This document shows, one piece after another, positions 44,748 through 54,721 of a DNA stretch of 64,000 bases. Origin of the DNA: Gammaproteobacteria bacterium (GTDB taxonomy: Bacteria; Pseudomonadota; Gammaproteobacteria; Pseudomonadales; Pseudohongiellaceae); the NCBI GenBank assembly GCA_019654215.1, contig BPDI01000003.1, positions 49,537 to 113,536 of the forward strand. The letters run 5' to 3'. The notes under the pieces are model-generated. The model ran no database searches. It was not told the origin of the DNA and was given only the letters and a program-made list of their open reading frames with translations. The position numbers and the translations under genes were made by a program. Every line of letters starts with the position of its first letter. The stretch's first letter is position 1.

Positions 44748-45606
44748 ATATTCCTTACTGATAGTTGTTTGCTTAAATACAAACATTGTTATTACGCAAT
44801 CTTCAGACTCTTCATCAAACTTTCTCAAGTTTGTTGCTGGCAAAGGGGAATGGGAAGGTAAACTGCAAACAGCAATTGTTACTTATCAAAACGAATCAGG
44901 TATCACCATTGATTTGGTGTCAGCAGTCCATTTAGGTGAGCTCGAATATTATGCAGAGCTTAACAACTACTTTCGGCAACAAGATGCAGTTCTCTATGAA
45001 CTAGTTGCCTATGAAGGCGACAGGCCAACACCGGAAGCAGTTGTAGAGAGAACTTCTGCGATAAGCTTCGTGCAAAGGTCATTGGGAAATTTTCTTGATG
45101 TAAGTTTTCAGTTAGAACAAATTGATTATTCCCCAGCGAATTTTGTGCATGCAGATTTGAATCCAGATGAACTACTACAAATCATGTTGGAGAAGAATGA
45201 AAATTTCTTTTCTATGTTTCTTAGTCTTGCTGTTGCCCAACTAGCAAGCGAGCAGGCCGCTATCGAACAGGGTGAAGCTCCTACTTCTTTCACAATGCTG
45301 TCAATTGTTAACGCTTTAATGGCAGAAGATCAGACTGCGGCTTTCAAGTATCTTTTCGCCGAGGAGCTAGGCCGCACCGATGGTATTATTATTGGTCCGG
45401 AGCTTGAAGATGAAATTACGATTCTTGGCGATCGCAACCTCGCTGCTCTTGAAGTTTTAGAGCAGATATTGGAAAACCCCGTAAACCAAAAAATTAGCAT
45501 ATTCTATGGCGCAGCACATATGCCAGGAATTGAGCGAGAATTGCTTACTTATTATGGTTTTAAACAGACTGGCCAACGTTGGTTAAATGCCTGGGAAATA
45601 CCATAG
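44731..45606 (+). CDS. Exported TraB/GumN-like protein
   Basis: A 291-residue protein with a signal peptide (ends near VITQ) and the TraB/TIKI/EreA-like fold. The two signature histidines are in VSAVHLGELEYYAEL near residue 65 and YGAAHMPGIE near the end. The acidic segment ILGDRNLAALE precedes the second. Relatives include metal-dependent proteases and ChaN-like heme proteins; the biochemical role of the bacterial TraB group is mostly unknown. A ChaN-like gene 4 kb downstream belongs to a related fold. No operon partner is obvious. Confidence 0.78.
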   Translation: MHRLFKYSLLIVVCLNTNIVITQSSDSSSNFLKFVAGKGEWEGKLQTAIVTYQNESGITIDLVSAVHLGELEYYAELNNYFRQQDAVLYELVAYEGDRPTPEAVVERTSAISFVQRSLGNFLDVSFQLEQIDYSPANFVHADLNPDELLQIMLEKNENFFSMFLSLAVAQLASEQAAIEQGEAPTSFTMLSIVNALMAEDQTAAFKYLFAEELGRTDGIIIGPELEDEITILGDRNLAALEVLEQILENPVNQKISIFYGAAHMPGIERELLTYYGFKQTGQRWLNAWEIP

Positions 45607-45839
45607 AACTCTTGATAACTAATTAATTCAGGTGGAATGGAATGAATCATCGGTTATTACAGTTGACTAGGGCGTTATTAACAGGACAATAGGCAAACGT
45701 TTCACAATTGAGGCAACTCCACGTAAAGCGGGATTTGGGGGTTCAAATACTACCAGGAGAATCAGCCCAAGCGGCACTCCGAGCTTCCTTTGTCAAACAG
45801 TCTGAGCTTTTTGAAATACAAAAAATGGTGGATATATTT

Positions 45840-46199
45840 ATGAAAAAACTAATTAGCGGATTGTTGGTATTGTCTCTGGCTATTCTGGTTGGCTGTGCCG
45901 CAGGTACTCCCCCAGGTGTTGGCGTTTGGGATGTTGAGATGAACACTCCATTGGGCGCACTGCCTGCGACTTTAACTCTTAATGCGGATGGTTCCGGAAG
46001 CATGAATGCCGATGGCCTCGGCGAAGCACCTATTACTGGTGTTACATATGACGCAAATTCTATTAACTTTCAGGCAGCAGTTGATGCGCAGGGCCAATCA
46101 TTGGTTCTCGAGTTCAGCGGAGCCGTGGATGGGGATTCACTCGAAGGTTCATTCGATAGCGACTTCGGAGCATTCGGAGTATCTGGTTCGCGTCAATAA
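45840..46199 (+). CDS. Small lipoprotein, unknown function
   Basis: About 119 residues. The ATG at 45840 opens a standard lipoprotein signal with ILVGC (lipobox Cys19 region). The mature part is Gly/Ala/Asp-rich with a repeated beta-strand pattern: VGVWDVEMNTPLG, ATLTLNADGSGSMNADG and LEGSFDSDFGAFGVSG. This looks like a small beta-barrel of the kind found in secreted single-domain proteins. An ATG at 45825 is also in frame. It ends before a terminator and has its own upstream gap of 230 bases, so it is probably transcribed alone. Confidence 0.72.
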   Translation: MKKLISGLLVLSLAILVGCAAGTPPGVGVWDVEMNTPLGALPATLTLNADGSGSMNADGLGEAPITGVTYDANSINFQAAVDAQGQSLVLEFSGAVDGDSLEGSFDSDFGAFGVSGSRQ

Positions 46200-46212
46200 T
46201 TAAAGGACTAAT

Positions 46213-46242
46213 AAAAAAGGGGTTCAAATGAATCCCTTTTTT
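46213..46242. terminator. Bidirectional terminator between convergent genes
   Basis: AAAAAAGGGGTTC pairs with GAATCCCTTTTTT (one G-T pair) around a short AAAT loop. It separates the lipoprotein gene (plus) from the TPR gene (minus), and both arms give T-tracts. Confidence 0.87.
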
Positions 46243-46255
46243 GTGCTCTGATTTT

Positions 46256-46804
46256 TTAAATCACATTCAGGCGAATATCTTCGTTTACCCTGCGCAGATT
46301 TTCCTGCGCGTTCGGGCTGTTGGGATGCACATCAATTAAATTTTCAAACGCTTGCTTAGCTTTGCTTAATTGCTCTTGTTGCAGATAAACCAGCCCTAAT
46401 CCGGACAGTGCTCCGAAATGCCGAGGCTCGAGGTCTAGTACTTGTTCAATGTCTGCAATTGATTCTTCATGATTACCAAGAATGTAATGCAAAGTTGCTC
46501 TACGATTCCAACCTTCTGCGTAGTCAGGAAAATTTTCTATCAGTTGCGAAAATATCAGCATGGCATCGGCATAGCGATTGTCATTCATGCGAGTAACACC
46601 TAATTGCATTAGTTGCTCCACATTATCATTAGGATGCTCGAACCAAATTTCCCAAATCTTATTCTCTGTAGCCCTTAAATTGGTTAAGTCTGTGCTGACC
46701 AATAATGTAGAAAATAGACCGTCGAGTCGTTCATCAGTTTGATCTGCAAGGAGAGACGCAGGCATTAGAAAGAAGCTCGTTAAAAGGAGCCGCAGCATTT
46801 GCAT
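46256..46804 (-). CDS. Exported TPR-repeat protein
   Basis: A 182-residue protein with a signal peptide (ends SLLAD) followed by helices arranged as tetratricopeptide repeats: residues about 65-98 (MQLGVTRMNDNRYADAMLIF), 99-132 (WNRRATLHYILGNHEESIAD) and 133-166 (GALSGLGLVYLQQEQLSKAK). TPR units bind other proteins, so a scaffold role in the periplasm is likely. No partner gene lies next to it; the convergent neighbour is the lipoprotein beyond the terminator. Confidence 0.82.
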   Translation of the reverse strand: MQMLRLLLTSFFLMPASLLADQTDERLDGLFSTLLVSTDLTNLRATENKIWEIWFEHPNDNVEQLMQLGVTRMNDNRYADAMLIFSQLIENFPDYAEGWNRRATLHYILGNHEESIADIEQVLDLEPRHFGALSGLGLVYLQQEQLSKAKQAFENLIDVHPNSPNAQENLRRVNEDIRLNVI

Positions 46805-47305
46805 CGTGTGAATCCACTAATTCTCAACCAAGAAATTTCGAGTATAGCCCCTGTATGCTTATTGTGGCTAGTAGTGGGCTAGAAGCTGCTGGCGCTGGCT
46901 CTTAACCAAGCGCCGCGATAGAAATTAGGGACGGTATCACTAAGCAATTGGCGATCATAAGAATCTCTTAAATCTAGTCGAAATTCTTCTGGCCATCTTC
47001 ACAACGCGAGTAAAGGTCCGAAGGTTCCAAATCGTAAGGATTACTAGAACTCATTGCGCCGCACAATTCGAGAAAGGCATGCACTGTTGCATGATGAAAG
47101 TTTCATACCCGTTCTGATTTCTGAACAACATCAATGGCCCTCGCAGGATTTGGACTCTGTGTCGCAATGCAGTTGGACAGTGATAGGTATTACAGCTCTG
47201 GGCTTAAATACAAGTCTAATGCCATCATTACAGATTGCCCAACACGGCTGAACAACCATTGTCATAATACTCTAGCCTTCAGAAACTAAATAGAGGACCG
47301 GCAGT
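46805..47305. other. Intergenic region without a recognised gene
   Basis: About 500 bases between the TPR gene and the DUF481 gene. Short open frames exist on both strands, for example a plus-strand 65-codon one ending at 47251, but none shows a start signal or a recognisable protein. No tRNA fold or terminator was found. Confidence 0.5.
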
Positions 47306-48016
47306 TTAGAAATTCATTACGAAAGTCACTGCAGTTTCTGTATCGGTTTCATCGCGACCGGCTGGAACCTCGGTCTGGTGCTTTAATCGCAGGGAGAAAC
47401 GCAACGAAAGATTTTCTAGCACTTGCGTCGTTATGCCGGTATCGGACCGGTAAATGTTTGAGTCAGTACCGTACTCGATTGCTAGTTCCTGGCTAAAGGT
47501 AGCTGAGTTACTTAAGATCCACTCGTATTCACCGGCCAAACGAAGAATCGGCTCATCGAAATCGGACCCGTCTAATCGAGACCAACGAATACCAATACCA
47601 GTATTGAAGACGAGGTCCATGTCATTGCGTGCCTGCAGAAATCCGCGACCATATGAAAGCGTGAAGTCAGACTGGCTATCGAAACCACTGAATCTGTCAT
47701 CTTCATGAGATACACGAGCAAGAAAGAAACTGTCTTCAGAGAATTCGTAGTTAGCACTGCCGACACCATAAAAGCGCTGACCTTTAGTTTCATCATCACT
47801 CGATGCATAGATACCGTCGAGAGTGAATCGGTATTCCCAATTATTTTGGGTCCGGGAGATGTTTCCTGCGAAATTCAGTGAATGTTCGTCGGTGTTACCT
47901 GAAGTAAAAAGGGCACCTACTTCAAGTTCCCTAACAAGTTCGCTTTGTTGAGCAAGGGTGGAAGACCCCAAAGTGGCCAGTAAGACGCATAATACTGGCC
48001 TGAAGAAAGATTTCAT
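47306..48016 (-). CDS. DUF481 outer-membrane beta-barrel protein
   Basis: A 236-residue exported protein of the YdiY-like DUF481 family, small outer-membrane barrels often salt-induced. The ATG at 48016 gives a signal peptide ending STLAQQ and has GAAGGAA upstream; an ATG at 48064 adds an unlikely leader. The mature part opens ELEVGALFTSGNTDEHS, the typical family start, and alternates short amphipathic strands (YGVGSANYEF, LSYGRGFLQA) to a C-terminal Phe (VTFVMNF), the usual barrel-insertion signal. It is transcribed alone. Confidence 0.88.
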   Translation of the reverse strand: MKSFFRPVLCVLLATLGSSTLAQQSELVRELEVGALFTSGNTDEHSLNFAGNISRTQNNWEYRFTLDGIYASSDDETKGQRFYGVGSANYEFSEDSFFLARVSHEDDRFSGFDSQSDFTLSYGRGFLQARNDMDLVFNTGIGIRWSRLDGSDFDEPILRLAGEYEWILSNSATFSQELAIEYGTDSNIYRSDTGITTQVLENLSLRFSLRLKHQTEVPAGRDETDTETAVTFVMNF

Positions 48017-48235
48017 GTCCAAGTTCCTTCGTTGCTTTTCATTAGTACTACAGTGTTTCGGCATATTGCCCAGATGACTTAGTAATCCTTGTGAAGAATT
48101 GTCACAAAAAAGCCCGATTTTTCGACAACTTATCGGTAAAATCTAAAACCATAGTTAGCTGGAGCCACTAGTTTTTTTACGATATAAATCCAGACCGAAT
48201 GGAAAAGAGTTTGGACAGGTAATCACCCCATCTAG

Positions 48236-48727
48236 ATGAAAACGCTTTATCTTCTGCGCCACGCAAAATCTTCCCGGGATGATCCTAAACTAAGAGATTT
48301 TGAACGACCACTTGCAAAGAGGGGATTGGATGATGCGCCGGTAATGGCCGGTCGATTTATAGATAGGGATAGCTCAGTGGCTTGTATAATTTCATCACCT
48401 GCTAATCGAGCCAAAACCACCGCAAAAATTTTTGCGACAAATATTGGGTATCCTGTAGATGAAATCACCAGTAATCCTGAACTTTACTTTGCGGGAACCG
48501 GAATGTTTCTTAAAGCAGCGTCGTTGGTAGATGACTATTATGATTCGGCGATGCTAGTAGGGCACAATCCGGCAATTACTGAGTTTGCGAACATGATGGC
48601 AAATGTTGAAATCGATAACGTGCCAACCTGTGGTTTAGTTGAAATGAACATTCCTATAGATAGTTGGTCTGAAGTAAGTACAGGTGTGGCTACCTTGGTT
48701 GAATTCGATTATCCGAAAAAGAAGTAA
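48236..48727 (+). CDS. sixA: Phosphohistidine phosphatase SixA
   Basis: Removes phosphate from histidine of phosphorelay proteins such as ArcB or PTS components. The 163-residue histidine-phosphatase protein starts KTLYLLRHAKSS, with the catalytic His9 in the RHxKS motif. It has ISSPANRAKTTA (substrate Arg) and LVGHNPAITEFA with the second His. Length and motifs are standard. The cytochrome c gene starts 11 bases after its stop on the same strand, so the two are likely cotranscribed. Confidence 0.88.
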   Translation: MKTLYLLRHAKSSRDDPKLRDFERPLAKRGLDDAPVMAGRFIDRDSSVACIISSPANRAKTTAKIFATNIGYPVDEITSNPELYFAGTGMFLKAASLVDDYYDSAMLVGHNPAITEFANMMANVEIDNVPTCGLVEMNIPIDSWSEVSTGVATLVEFDYPKKK

Positions 48728-48737
48728 TAGCTCATAT

Positions 48738-49247
48738 ATGAAGTACAAAATTTTCTCCACTCTCTCAGTTTTAGCTTGTGTTGCCGCTTGTAACGAGTCG
48801 CCTTCTGATATGGTTGAGGAAAATCGGTCAGAGCAAATAGCTACAACTGAAATAGATTCCTCTCAAAGATCAGTAGAGCGTGAATCTCAAGCAACAGTCC
48901 GGTGGTATTCCGCTACACAAGTTTCTTTAGGCAAAGAAGTATTTGCGCAGAATTGCGCAGAGTGTCATGGGCCCAAAGCCAATGGCATTGTAAAAGATTG
49001 GCGTCAGCGATTAGATGACGGTAGCTTTCCACCTCCACCTCTGGATGGCTCCGCTCACGCCTGGCATCATCCTACCTCTATGCTTTTGCAAGTAATTAAT
49101 AATGGTGGACAAGCTTATGGTGGAAACATGCCACCATTTGTCGATGTGTTAGATTATGAAGAAAAGCTAGCAGCAATTGCCTATTTTCAGAGTTTTTGGA
49201 CTGATGAAATTTATTCACGATGGGAGCAGATGGGTGGCACGAACTAG
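48738..49247 (+). CDS. Cytochrome c lipoprotein
   Basis: About 169 residues. The ATG at 48738 opens a lipoprotein signal with VAAC; the frame upstream lies inside sixA. The heme motif CAECHG is near residue 77, and GGNMPPF supplies the Met ligand, with C-terminal helix AAIAYFQSFW. It is thus a standard mono-heme class I cytochrome, unlike the CX3CH protein at 38399. It overlaps the signal-peptide start of the ChaN-like gene. It could be an electron acceptor for one of the PQQ or molybdenum enzymes (inference). Confidence 0.86.
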   Translation: MKYKIFSTLSVLACVAACNESPSDMVEENRSEQIATTEIDSSQRSVERESQATVRWYSATQVSLGKEVFAQNCAECHGPKANGIVKDWRQRLDDGSFPPPPLDGSAHAWHHPTSMLLQVINNGGQAYGGNMPPFVDVLDYEEKLAAIAYFQSFWTDEIYSRWEQMGGTN

Positions 49248-50165
49248 GTTTTCTTCCTTCTTTCTACTACTTGCCGTTGCACATTCTTCGTCAGCGCAGT
49301 TAACAGTCCATCGCAATGGCAATCTGAACTTTATGCCGACCACGAATTAGTGGGTCAAATCTGGGATAGCAGTGTGGATGCTTTTATTTCTGTAGAAGAA
49401 ATAGCAAATAAATCTCTTGCTGCCAGTTATCTCATCTTGGGGAGAAACATGACAATCCTGATCACCATGATTGCAACTGGCGTTTGTAAATTTGCTACTT
49501 AATAACAATAAGCTTATGCAGCTTGTATTCGAAATGATGAAAACGGATTCGCAAAGCTTACTGAATCGAATTCAACAGCAGCAATTTGATAGCGATAGTG
49601 ATTTAAAAGCTTATTTGAATTGGGACGAAGAAGGTTGGGACTGGGAATTTTATGGCCCCTAATAGAAGCGGATACGAGGCGAAGTTGCACTAGCTGCGGG
49701 CAATATTACCAATTCAAGAATGAGCGAAGTGTACGGCTTCGAATCTTTACCGGTAGAGTTTGATGTATTAGATGAATCCACTATCGAGCAACTCTATGTG
49801 GAATTGATGAAAGCCATTGCGGGTTGTTACCGGAGTCTCAGTTTCCGGCCATGGTAAGAGTGCAGCAAGCCCGAGATTTTTCCATGGCTTCCAGTATGGC
49901 AGCACCAGACAGCAATTCCACTATTGTTTTGATCACTGGGAATTATCATGCCAGGCAAGATCTTGGTGTTCCTAACTATTTAGTCGCCCGCCATAAAAAT
50001 CTATCCATGGAGGACATCATTTCCATTGGATTCATGGAGGTACAATCAGGTGAAAATAATCCAGAGTCCTATCTACAACAATATGGCGAAGTAGCCGCAC
50101 ACGACTATATCTGGTTTACACCAATGATTTCGGAAGAAGATTACTGCGCCTCCTTACGGCAATAG
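49234..50165 (+). CDS. ChaN-like exported protein, frameshifted
   Basis: ChaN-type proteins are heme-binding and iron-regulated. The GTG at 49234, within the end of the cytochrome gene, opens a signal peptide (ends SSAQ). The rest is spread over frames: ELYADHELVGQIWD, a LILGE-KHDNPDHH region near 49435 that should hold the family's histidines, QLAFVNLLLNNNKLMQLVFE, then GWDWEFYGPLIEADTR and ITGNYHARQDLGVP. Shifts lie near 49290, 49450, 49665 and 49820. The joined protein is about 300 residues, as expected. The breaks look like errors because conserved segments are present throughout. Confidence 0.78.
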
Positions 50166-50407
50166 ATGCTGCGGGATGTCCAGTCACATCCTTGTCCCTG
50201 TATCTCGGCTACTGACTGAAATTCTCATTTTAGGAACGAATGGAATTCCTTTCTTCCTAATCTCAGTGTAGGTCAGCAGGCCAAAAAAGGGAAGGACTTT
50301 ATCTCACTGAATTATCAATTTATCTGGCTAATAAGTGGATACTATAAACTTGAATAAATAACTGAATATAGCGACACTTGACCAAGCACGGAAAGTCAAT
50401 TTAATAG

Positions 50408-51202
50408 ATGAAGAAATCAAAGTTATTAGTCTGGATCATAAGCCTTTATGTCCTTGTGCACACCGCCCAAAGTCAGGCTCAGGTATATCCACAGATAAGT
50501 GGTGCTGATGACGAAATGTATGACTTGGGTTATGACGCGGCCGGAGAATTTAATTTCGTTCGGGTGCAGTTTGATACCTACTATGGTCGGGGATTTGGCT
50601 ATGGAACCTGGTCTATTGATTTCCCAGATGCAGATATGAACTTTCTTCGCGGTGTATCGCGCTTGACAAATATTCGTGTAATGAGTGACCCCATCGTCTT
50701 GCGCTTCGATGATGAGAAGATCTTCGATTATCCCTTCTTATATATGCTTGAAGTTGGACAGGGAGGTGGACTCGTTTTGAGTCCAAACGAAACTGACAAT
50801 CTTAGAGAGTATTTGTTGCGTGGAGGATTTCTACTTATCGACGATTTCTGGGGTCAGCAGCAGTGGAACAATTTTTATGCTGCTTTCAGCCAGGTGTTTC
50901 CAGATCGGGAAATTATCGAACTAAAGCCTGATCATGAAATCTTCCACGTTTACTACGACATCGATGGGCCGCAATTGATACCAGCTTTGTATCGCTCCGA
51001 TGAATACGGTGAACAAGGAATAGATTATGCCAGCAACCACGCAATACTCGACGACGATGGTAGAGTAATGGTGTTAATCAATTGGAACTCTGATATGGGC
51101 GATGGTTGGGAACATACTTACCACCCGGCTTACCCAACTCGATATGCTAATTCAGCGTATCGCTTAGGCATTAATTACTTAATGTATTCAATGACACATT
51201 AG
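50408..51202 (+). CDS. Exported DUF4159 family protein
   Basis: A 264-residue protein with a signal peptide (ends SQAQ). It matches DUF4159, which resembles a glutamine-amidotransferase-like fold: LRFDDEKIFDYPFLYMLEVG, LREYLLRGGFLLIDDFWG and the ending RLGINYLMYSMTH. It has an Asp/Tyr-rich segment FDTYYGRGFGYGTWSIDFPD near residue 57. Its enzymatic role is unknown. Its stop meets the following VOC gene region directly, and 60 bases separate it from the likely VOC start. The 240 bases upstream show no gene. Confidence 0.83.
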   Translation: MKKSKLLVWIISLYVLVHTAQSQAQVYPQISGADDEMYDLGYDAAGEFNFVRVQFDTYYGRGFGYGTWSIDFPDADMNFLRGVSRLTNIRVMSDPIVLRFDDEKIFDYPFLYMLEVGQGGGLVLSPNETDNLREYLLRGGFLLIDDFWGQQQWNNFYAAFSQVFPDREIIELKPDHEIFHVYYDIDGPQLIPALYRSDEYGEQGIDYASNHAILDDDGRVMVLINWNSDMGDGWEHTYHPAYPTRYANSAYRLGINYLMYSMTH

Positions 51203-51265
51203 TTGCTGGAAAGTAAAACAAAAATTAATAGAAGAACGAACAAAACAATTCTAAAGAGGCACTGG

Positions 51266-52045
51266 ATGAAAAAACTAACATTGCTAATTTTTAGTATATT
51301 ACTGGGCAGCAATGTCGTTGCTGCTGTGCCTTATGATCATATTCACCTCACTGCAACCGATGCACAGGACGCGGTTAACTGGTATGTAAAACATTTTGGT
51401 GGTTCTGCTGGACGTTTTAATCGTGGCGATGCCGATCGAGTTCAGTATCCAGTCGATCGAGTCTTCTATGATGAAATTTCGGTGATATTTTTTGAACGTG
51501 AGCCTACCGGCGGCTCAGTTGGGACCGGTGTGGATCATATTGGCTTTTCTATGAGCAATGTCGAAGAAATCACTGCTGCGGCAGTTGCAGATGGTGCGTC
51601 TCAGATCGGTGACTTCGTCGAATTCTCTGGCATGGTAATTTCTTTTCTTGAAGATCCATGGGGAACAAAGATTGAATTAATTGACGACCCCGATACCAGA
51701 GGTCTTCATCACATTCATCTTTCTACTCCTGAACCTGAAGCGACGCTGGGCTGGTACCAGGAAATATTCGGCGGAGAGATTGAACAGTGGAAGGGAGTAC
51801 TGACTGCGATTAACTACAGCGATGTGTGGTTAATGGCTGCTCCAACCAATGGTGAAATCGTTCCTACACAGGGACGTGCCATGGATCATTTGGGTTGGGC
51901 TTCTTCCAACCTTGATGAATTCGGGGAAGTACTGGAAGCTAACGACGAGAAGTTCACTATGGAACCCACACCCTTTAGAGGAATTCGTATTTCTTTTATA
52001 GAAGGACCGGACGGTGTTCGTATCGAAGTGGTGGAACCCAACTGA
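51266..52045 (+). CDS. Exported protein with two VOC (glyoxalase-like) domains
   Basis: A 259-residue protein. The ATG at 51266 gives a signal peptide ending NVVAA; the frame upstream (from 51203) lacks one. Two vicinal-oxygen-chelate domains follow: one starting DHIHLTATDAQDAVNWYVKH with GVDHIGF and DPWGTKIELI, and a second starting LHHIHLSTPEPEATLGWYQE with MDHLGWASS and GPDGVRIEVVE. The paired His and Glu residues could form one metal site per domain. Exported VOC proteins are less common than cytoplasmic ones. It converges with aceE after seven bases. The substrate is unknown. Confidence 0.82.
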   Translation: MKKLTLLIFSILLGSNVVAAVPYDHIHLTATDAQDAVNWYVKHFGGSAGRFNRGDADRVQYPVDRVFYDEISVIFFEREPTGGSVGTGVDHIGFSMSNVEEITAAAVADGASQIGDFVEFSGMVISFLEDPWGTKIELIDDPDTRGLHHIHLSTPEPEATLGWYQEIFGGEIEQWKGVLTAINYSDVWLMAAPTNGEIVPTQGRAMDHLGWASSNLDEFGEVLEANDEKFTMEPTPFRGIRISFIEGPDGVRIEVVEPN

Positions 52046-52051
52046 TTAGCA

Positions 52052-54721
52052 CTAGCGATTCATTGGATTAACTTTATCCGCATCGACATCTAGACTTTTC
52101 AATTTCTTTTTTAACTCTGTAGCAGAGAGTTCTTCGTTGCGGAATAATCCGACTAGTGCGGCGTGACAAATATAGTCTGCGCTAATCTCGAAATACTCCC
52201 GCAAATCTGGACGAGATTCACTTAGTCCGTAGCCGTCGGTGCCAAGAATAAGAAAGCTTTTAGGCATCCACGGAGCGATGCTATTCGGTAGTGCTTTCAT
52301 ATAATCAGAAGCTGCAACGTAGACACCTTTGGTCTTGGCAAAAAGATTCAGCAGATAGGGCACCCTTTCTGTATCGAAAGGATGCAGTCTATTGTGTCGA
52401 TCACATTCCTCAGCTTCCCGACAGAGTTCGTTATAGCTGGTAACGCTCCATACAGAAACTTCGAGACCCATGACTTCCAATTTTTCCTTCGCTGCCAGAA
52501 CCTGTTGCATTATCGAACCACTACCAAGTAGATGTACCTGAGATGATTTTTCAGACTTAGTAGATTGGTAGTGATAAGCACCAGCGAGAATTCCATCTTG
52601 CACATCTTTCTTCTCTGGCATCGATGGCATCTCATAGTTTTCGTTATATGCCGTAATGTAATAGAAGATATTCTCTTGCAGCTCATACATTCGACGAATC
52701 CCTTCTCTCACGATGACAACGAGTTCATAAGCAAAAGCAGGATCATAGCTTTTCAAATTTGGAAAGGTATTCGCTATTAACTGAGAATGGCCATCCTGAT
52801 GTTGTATGCCTTCGCCATTCAAAGTCGTGCGTCCTGCGGTCCCTCCAATGAGAAATCCGCGACACATCATATCTCCGCAGGTCCAGATCATGTCGCCTAC
52901 GCGCTGGAATCCGAAAATAGAATAAAAGAAGTAGAAAGGAATCATCGGCAAGCCATGAATAGAATAAGCAGTTCCCGCCGCCAAGAAAGAAGCCAAAGCT
53001 CCAGTTTCACAAATCCCTTCTTGTAGAATTTGACCATCTTCTGCTTCGCGATAGGCAACTAATGTGTCCGCATCAACCGGGGTGTACTGTTGCCCTTGTA
53101 ACGAAAATATTCCGGCGATTTTGAATAAAGCTTCTAATCCAAAAGTTCGTGCCTCGTCGGGAACTATTGGCACAATGTATTTATTGAGGGATTTATCCCT
53201 GAGCAGAACAGAAAGAATTCTGACTAAAGACATAGTCGTAGATTGGCTGCGATTACCGCCACTTTTTGTCAATGAATCGAAGCTGGTAAGTGGCGGCGGC
53301 GCGATTTTTTCACATTCGCTTAAGCGTTCAGGAAGTGGGCCGCCCAATTCCTGCCGCCGTGCTTTCAAATATTGAATTTCAGGGCTGGTTTCTGAAGGTT
53401 TGAAGTACTGCGCTTGTTTTATAGCCTCTTCATCCAAAGGAATGCCAAGGTTTCTGGCGATGGCTCCGCGTTGATTAGCATCGAAGTTTTTCTTTTGATG
53501 CACTGAATTGCTTCCTTGCGCGCCGATCATGCCATCGCCTTTAACAGTTTTTACCAAAATTACTGTTGGTTTGCCGTCACCATTTACGGCTCGATGAAAG
53601 GCAGCAAAAATTTTCTTAGCATCCTGACCACCACGCTTTATCTGTTTTACTTCTTCATCGGTCAGAGATTCCATCATGTGTTCGAGTTCGGGATTGCCGT
53701 CCACCCAATGTTCTCTTTGCCGATCACCTGGCAATACCGAGTAACGCTGATAATCACCGTCTACGCATTCTTCCATCCGTCTGCGCAGACTACCGTTACG
53801 ATCCTGCGCAAGTAATTTGTCCCAACCGCCGCCCCAGATAACTTTAATGACGTTCCAACCGGAACCGGTAAAAGAAGCTTCCAGTTCCTGAATGATTTTT
53901 CCATTACCTCGAACCGGACCATCCAGCCGCTGCAGATTGCAGTTAACAACTAAAATTAGATTGTCTAAGTTTTCGCGGGAAGCAATATTAATGGTTCCTA
54001 GTACTTCTGGTTCGTCTGTTTCTCCATCACCGATGAAACACCAAACCTTACCACCGAGTTTTGGTTTCAATCCGCGGTTTTCTAGGTATTTTGCGAAGCG
54101 CGCTTGGTAAATTGCCGTGGGTGTCGACAAGCCCATGGAAGCATTCGCTACCTGCCAAAAGTTCGGCATTGATCTAGGGTGAGGATAAGAAGCTAGGCCA
54201 CCGTCCGCGTGCAATTCACGACGATAGTTTTGCATTCTTTCATCATTGAGTTCGCCCTCGATCCATGATCTCGCATAAACTCCCGGCGCTGCATGGGGTT
54301 GCAAAATAACCAAATCGCCACCGTAGTTTTCTGAGCGTTTGCGGAAGAAATGGTTAAAGCCTACTTCCATCATCGTCGCGGCAGAGGCGTACGTCGCAAT
54401 GTGTCCACCAACACCGGCTCCCGAATCCTGGCCTTGCAGAACCATTGCCATAGCATTCCAACGCAAAATATTTTCAATGCGTTGTTCTAGTTCTAGGTCG
54501 CCTGGGTAAGCAGGTTGTTCCGTTAAAGGGATAGTATTCAGATAAGCGGTGTTAACCGATACTGAGTTGGCTTTGATCTGATTTTGACTGCGCCAAGATG
54601 AGAGAGTTTCAAGGATGTGATTAACACCAGAAGATCCATAGGCACCATAAATATTTTCTATGGCTTCCAGCCATTCTTGTTTGTCTTCTTCGATACCGGG
54701 TGGATATTGCCGTTTATTCAT
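52052..54721 (-). CDS. aceE: Pyruvate dehydrogenase E1 component, homodimeric
   Basis: Thiamin-diphosphate enzyme that decarboxylates pyruvate and acetylates E2. The 889 residues match AceE. Landmarks are GVGGHIATYASAATMMEVGF near the N-terminus, the ThDP motif GDGETDEPE (about 227-235) with its Asn in VVNCNLQRLDG, and RTTLNGEGIQHQDGHS. It is intact. The E2 gene (aceF) and lpd do not follow; the next gene is convergent, which is unlike the common aceE-aceF order. It starts overlapping the upstream exported-protein gene by four bases (ATGA). Confidence 0.95.
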   Translation of the reverse strand: MNKRQYPPGIEEDKQEWLEAIENIYGAYGSSGVNHILETLSSWRSQNQIKANSVSVNTAYLNTIPLTEQPAYPGDLELEQRIENILRWNAMAMVLQGQDSGAGVGGHIATYASAATMMEVGFNHFFRKRSENYGGDLVILQPHAAPGVYARSWIEGELNDERMQNYRRELHADGGLASYPHPRSMPNFWQVANASMGLSTPTAIYQARFAKYLENRGLKPKLGGKVWCFIGDGETDEPEVLGTINIASRENLDNLILVVNCNLQRLDGPVRGNGKIIQELEASFTGSGWNVIKVIWGGGWDKLLAQDRNGSLRRRMEECVDGDYQRYSVLPGDRQREHWVDGNPELEHMMESLTDEEVKQIKRGGQDAKKIFAAFHRAVNGDGKPTVILVKTVKGDGMIGAQGSNSVHQKKNFDANQRGAIARNLGIPLDEEAIKQAQYFKPSETSPEIQYLKARRQELGGPLPERLSECEKIAPPPLTSFDSLTKSGGNRSQSTTMSLVRILSVLLRDKSLNKYIVPIVPDEARTFGLEALFKIAGIFSLQGQQYTPVDADTLVAYREAEDGQILQEGICETGALASFLAAGTAYSIHGLPMIPFYFFYSIFGFQRVGDMIWTCGDMMCRGFLIGGTAGRTTLNGEGIQHQDGHSQLIANTFPNLKSYDPAFAYELVVIVREGIRRMYELQENIFYYITAYNENYEMPSMPEKKDVQDGILAGAYHYQSTKSEKSSQVHLLGSGSIMQQVLAAKEKLEVMGLEVSVWSVTSYNELCREAEECDRHNRLHPFDTERVPYLLNLFAKTKGVYVAASDYMKALPNSIAPWMPKSFLILGTDGYGLSESRPDLREYFEISADYICHAALVGLFRNEELSATELKKKLKSLDVDADKVNPMNR

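Noticed and set aside
45728..45790. tRNA-like T-loop sequence GGTTCAAAT
   Set aside because: The flanking bases do not form a five-base T-stem, and no anticodon arm or acceptor stem can be drawn.
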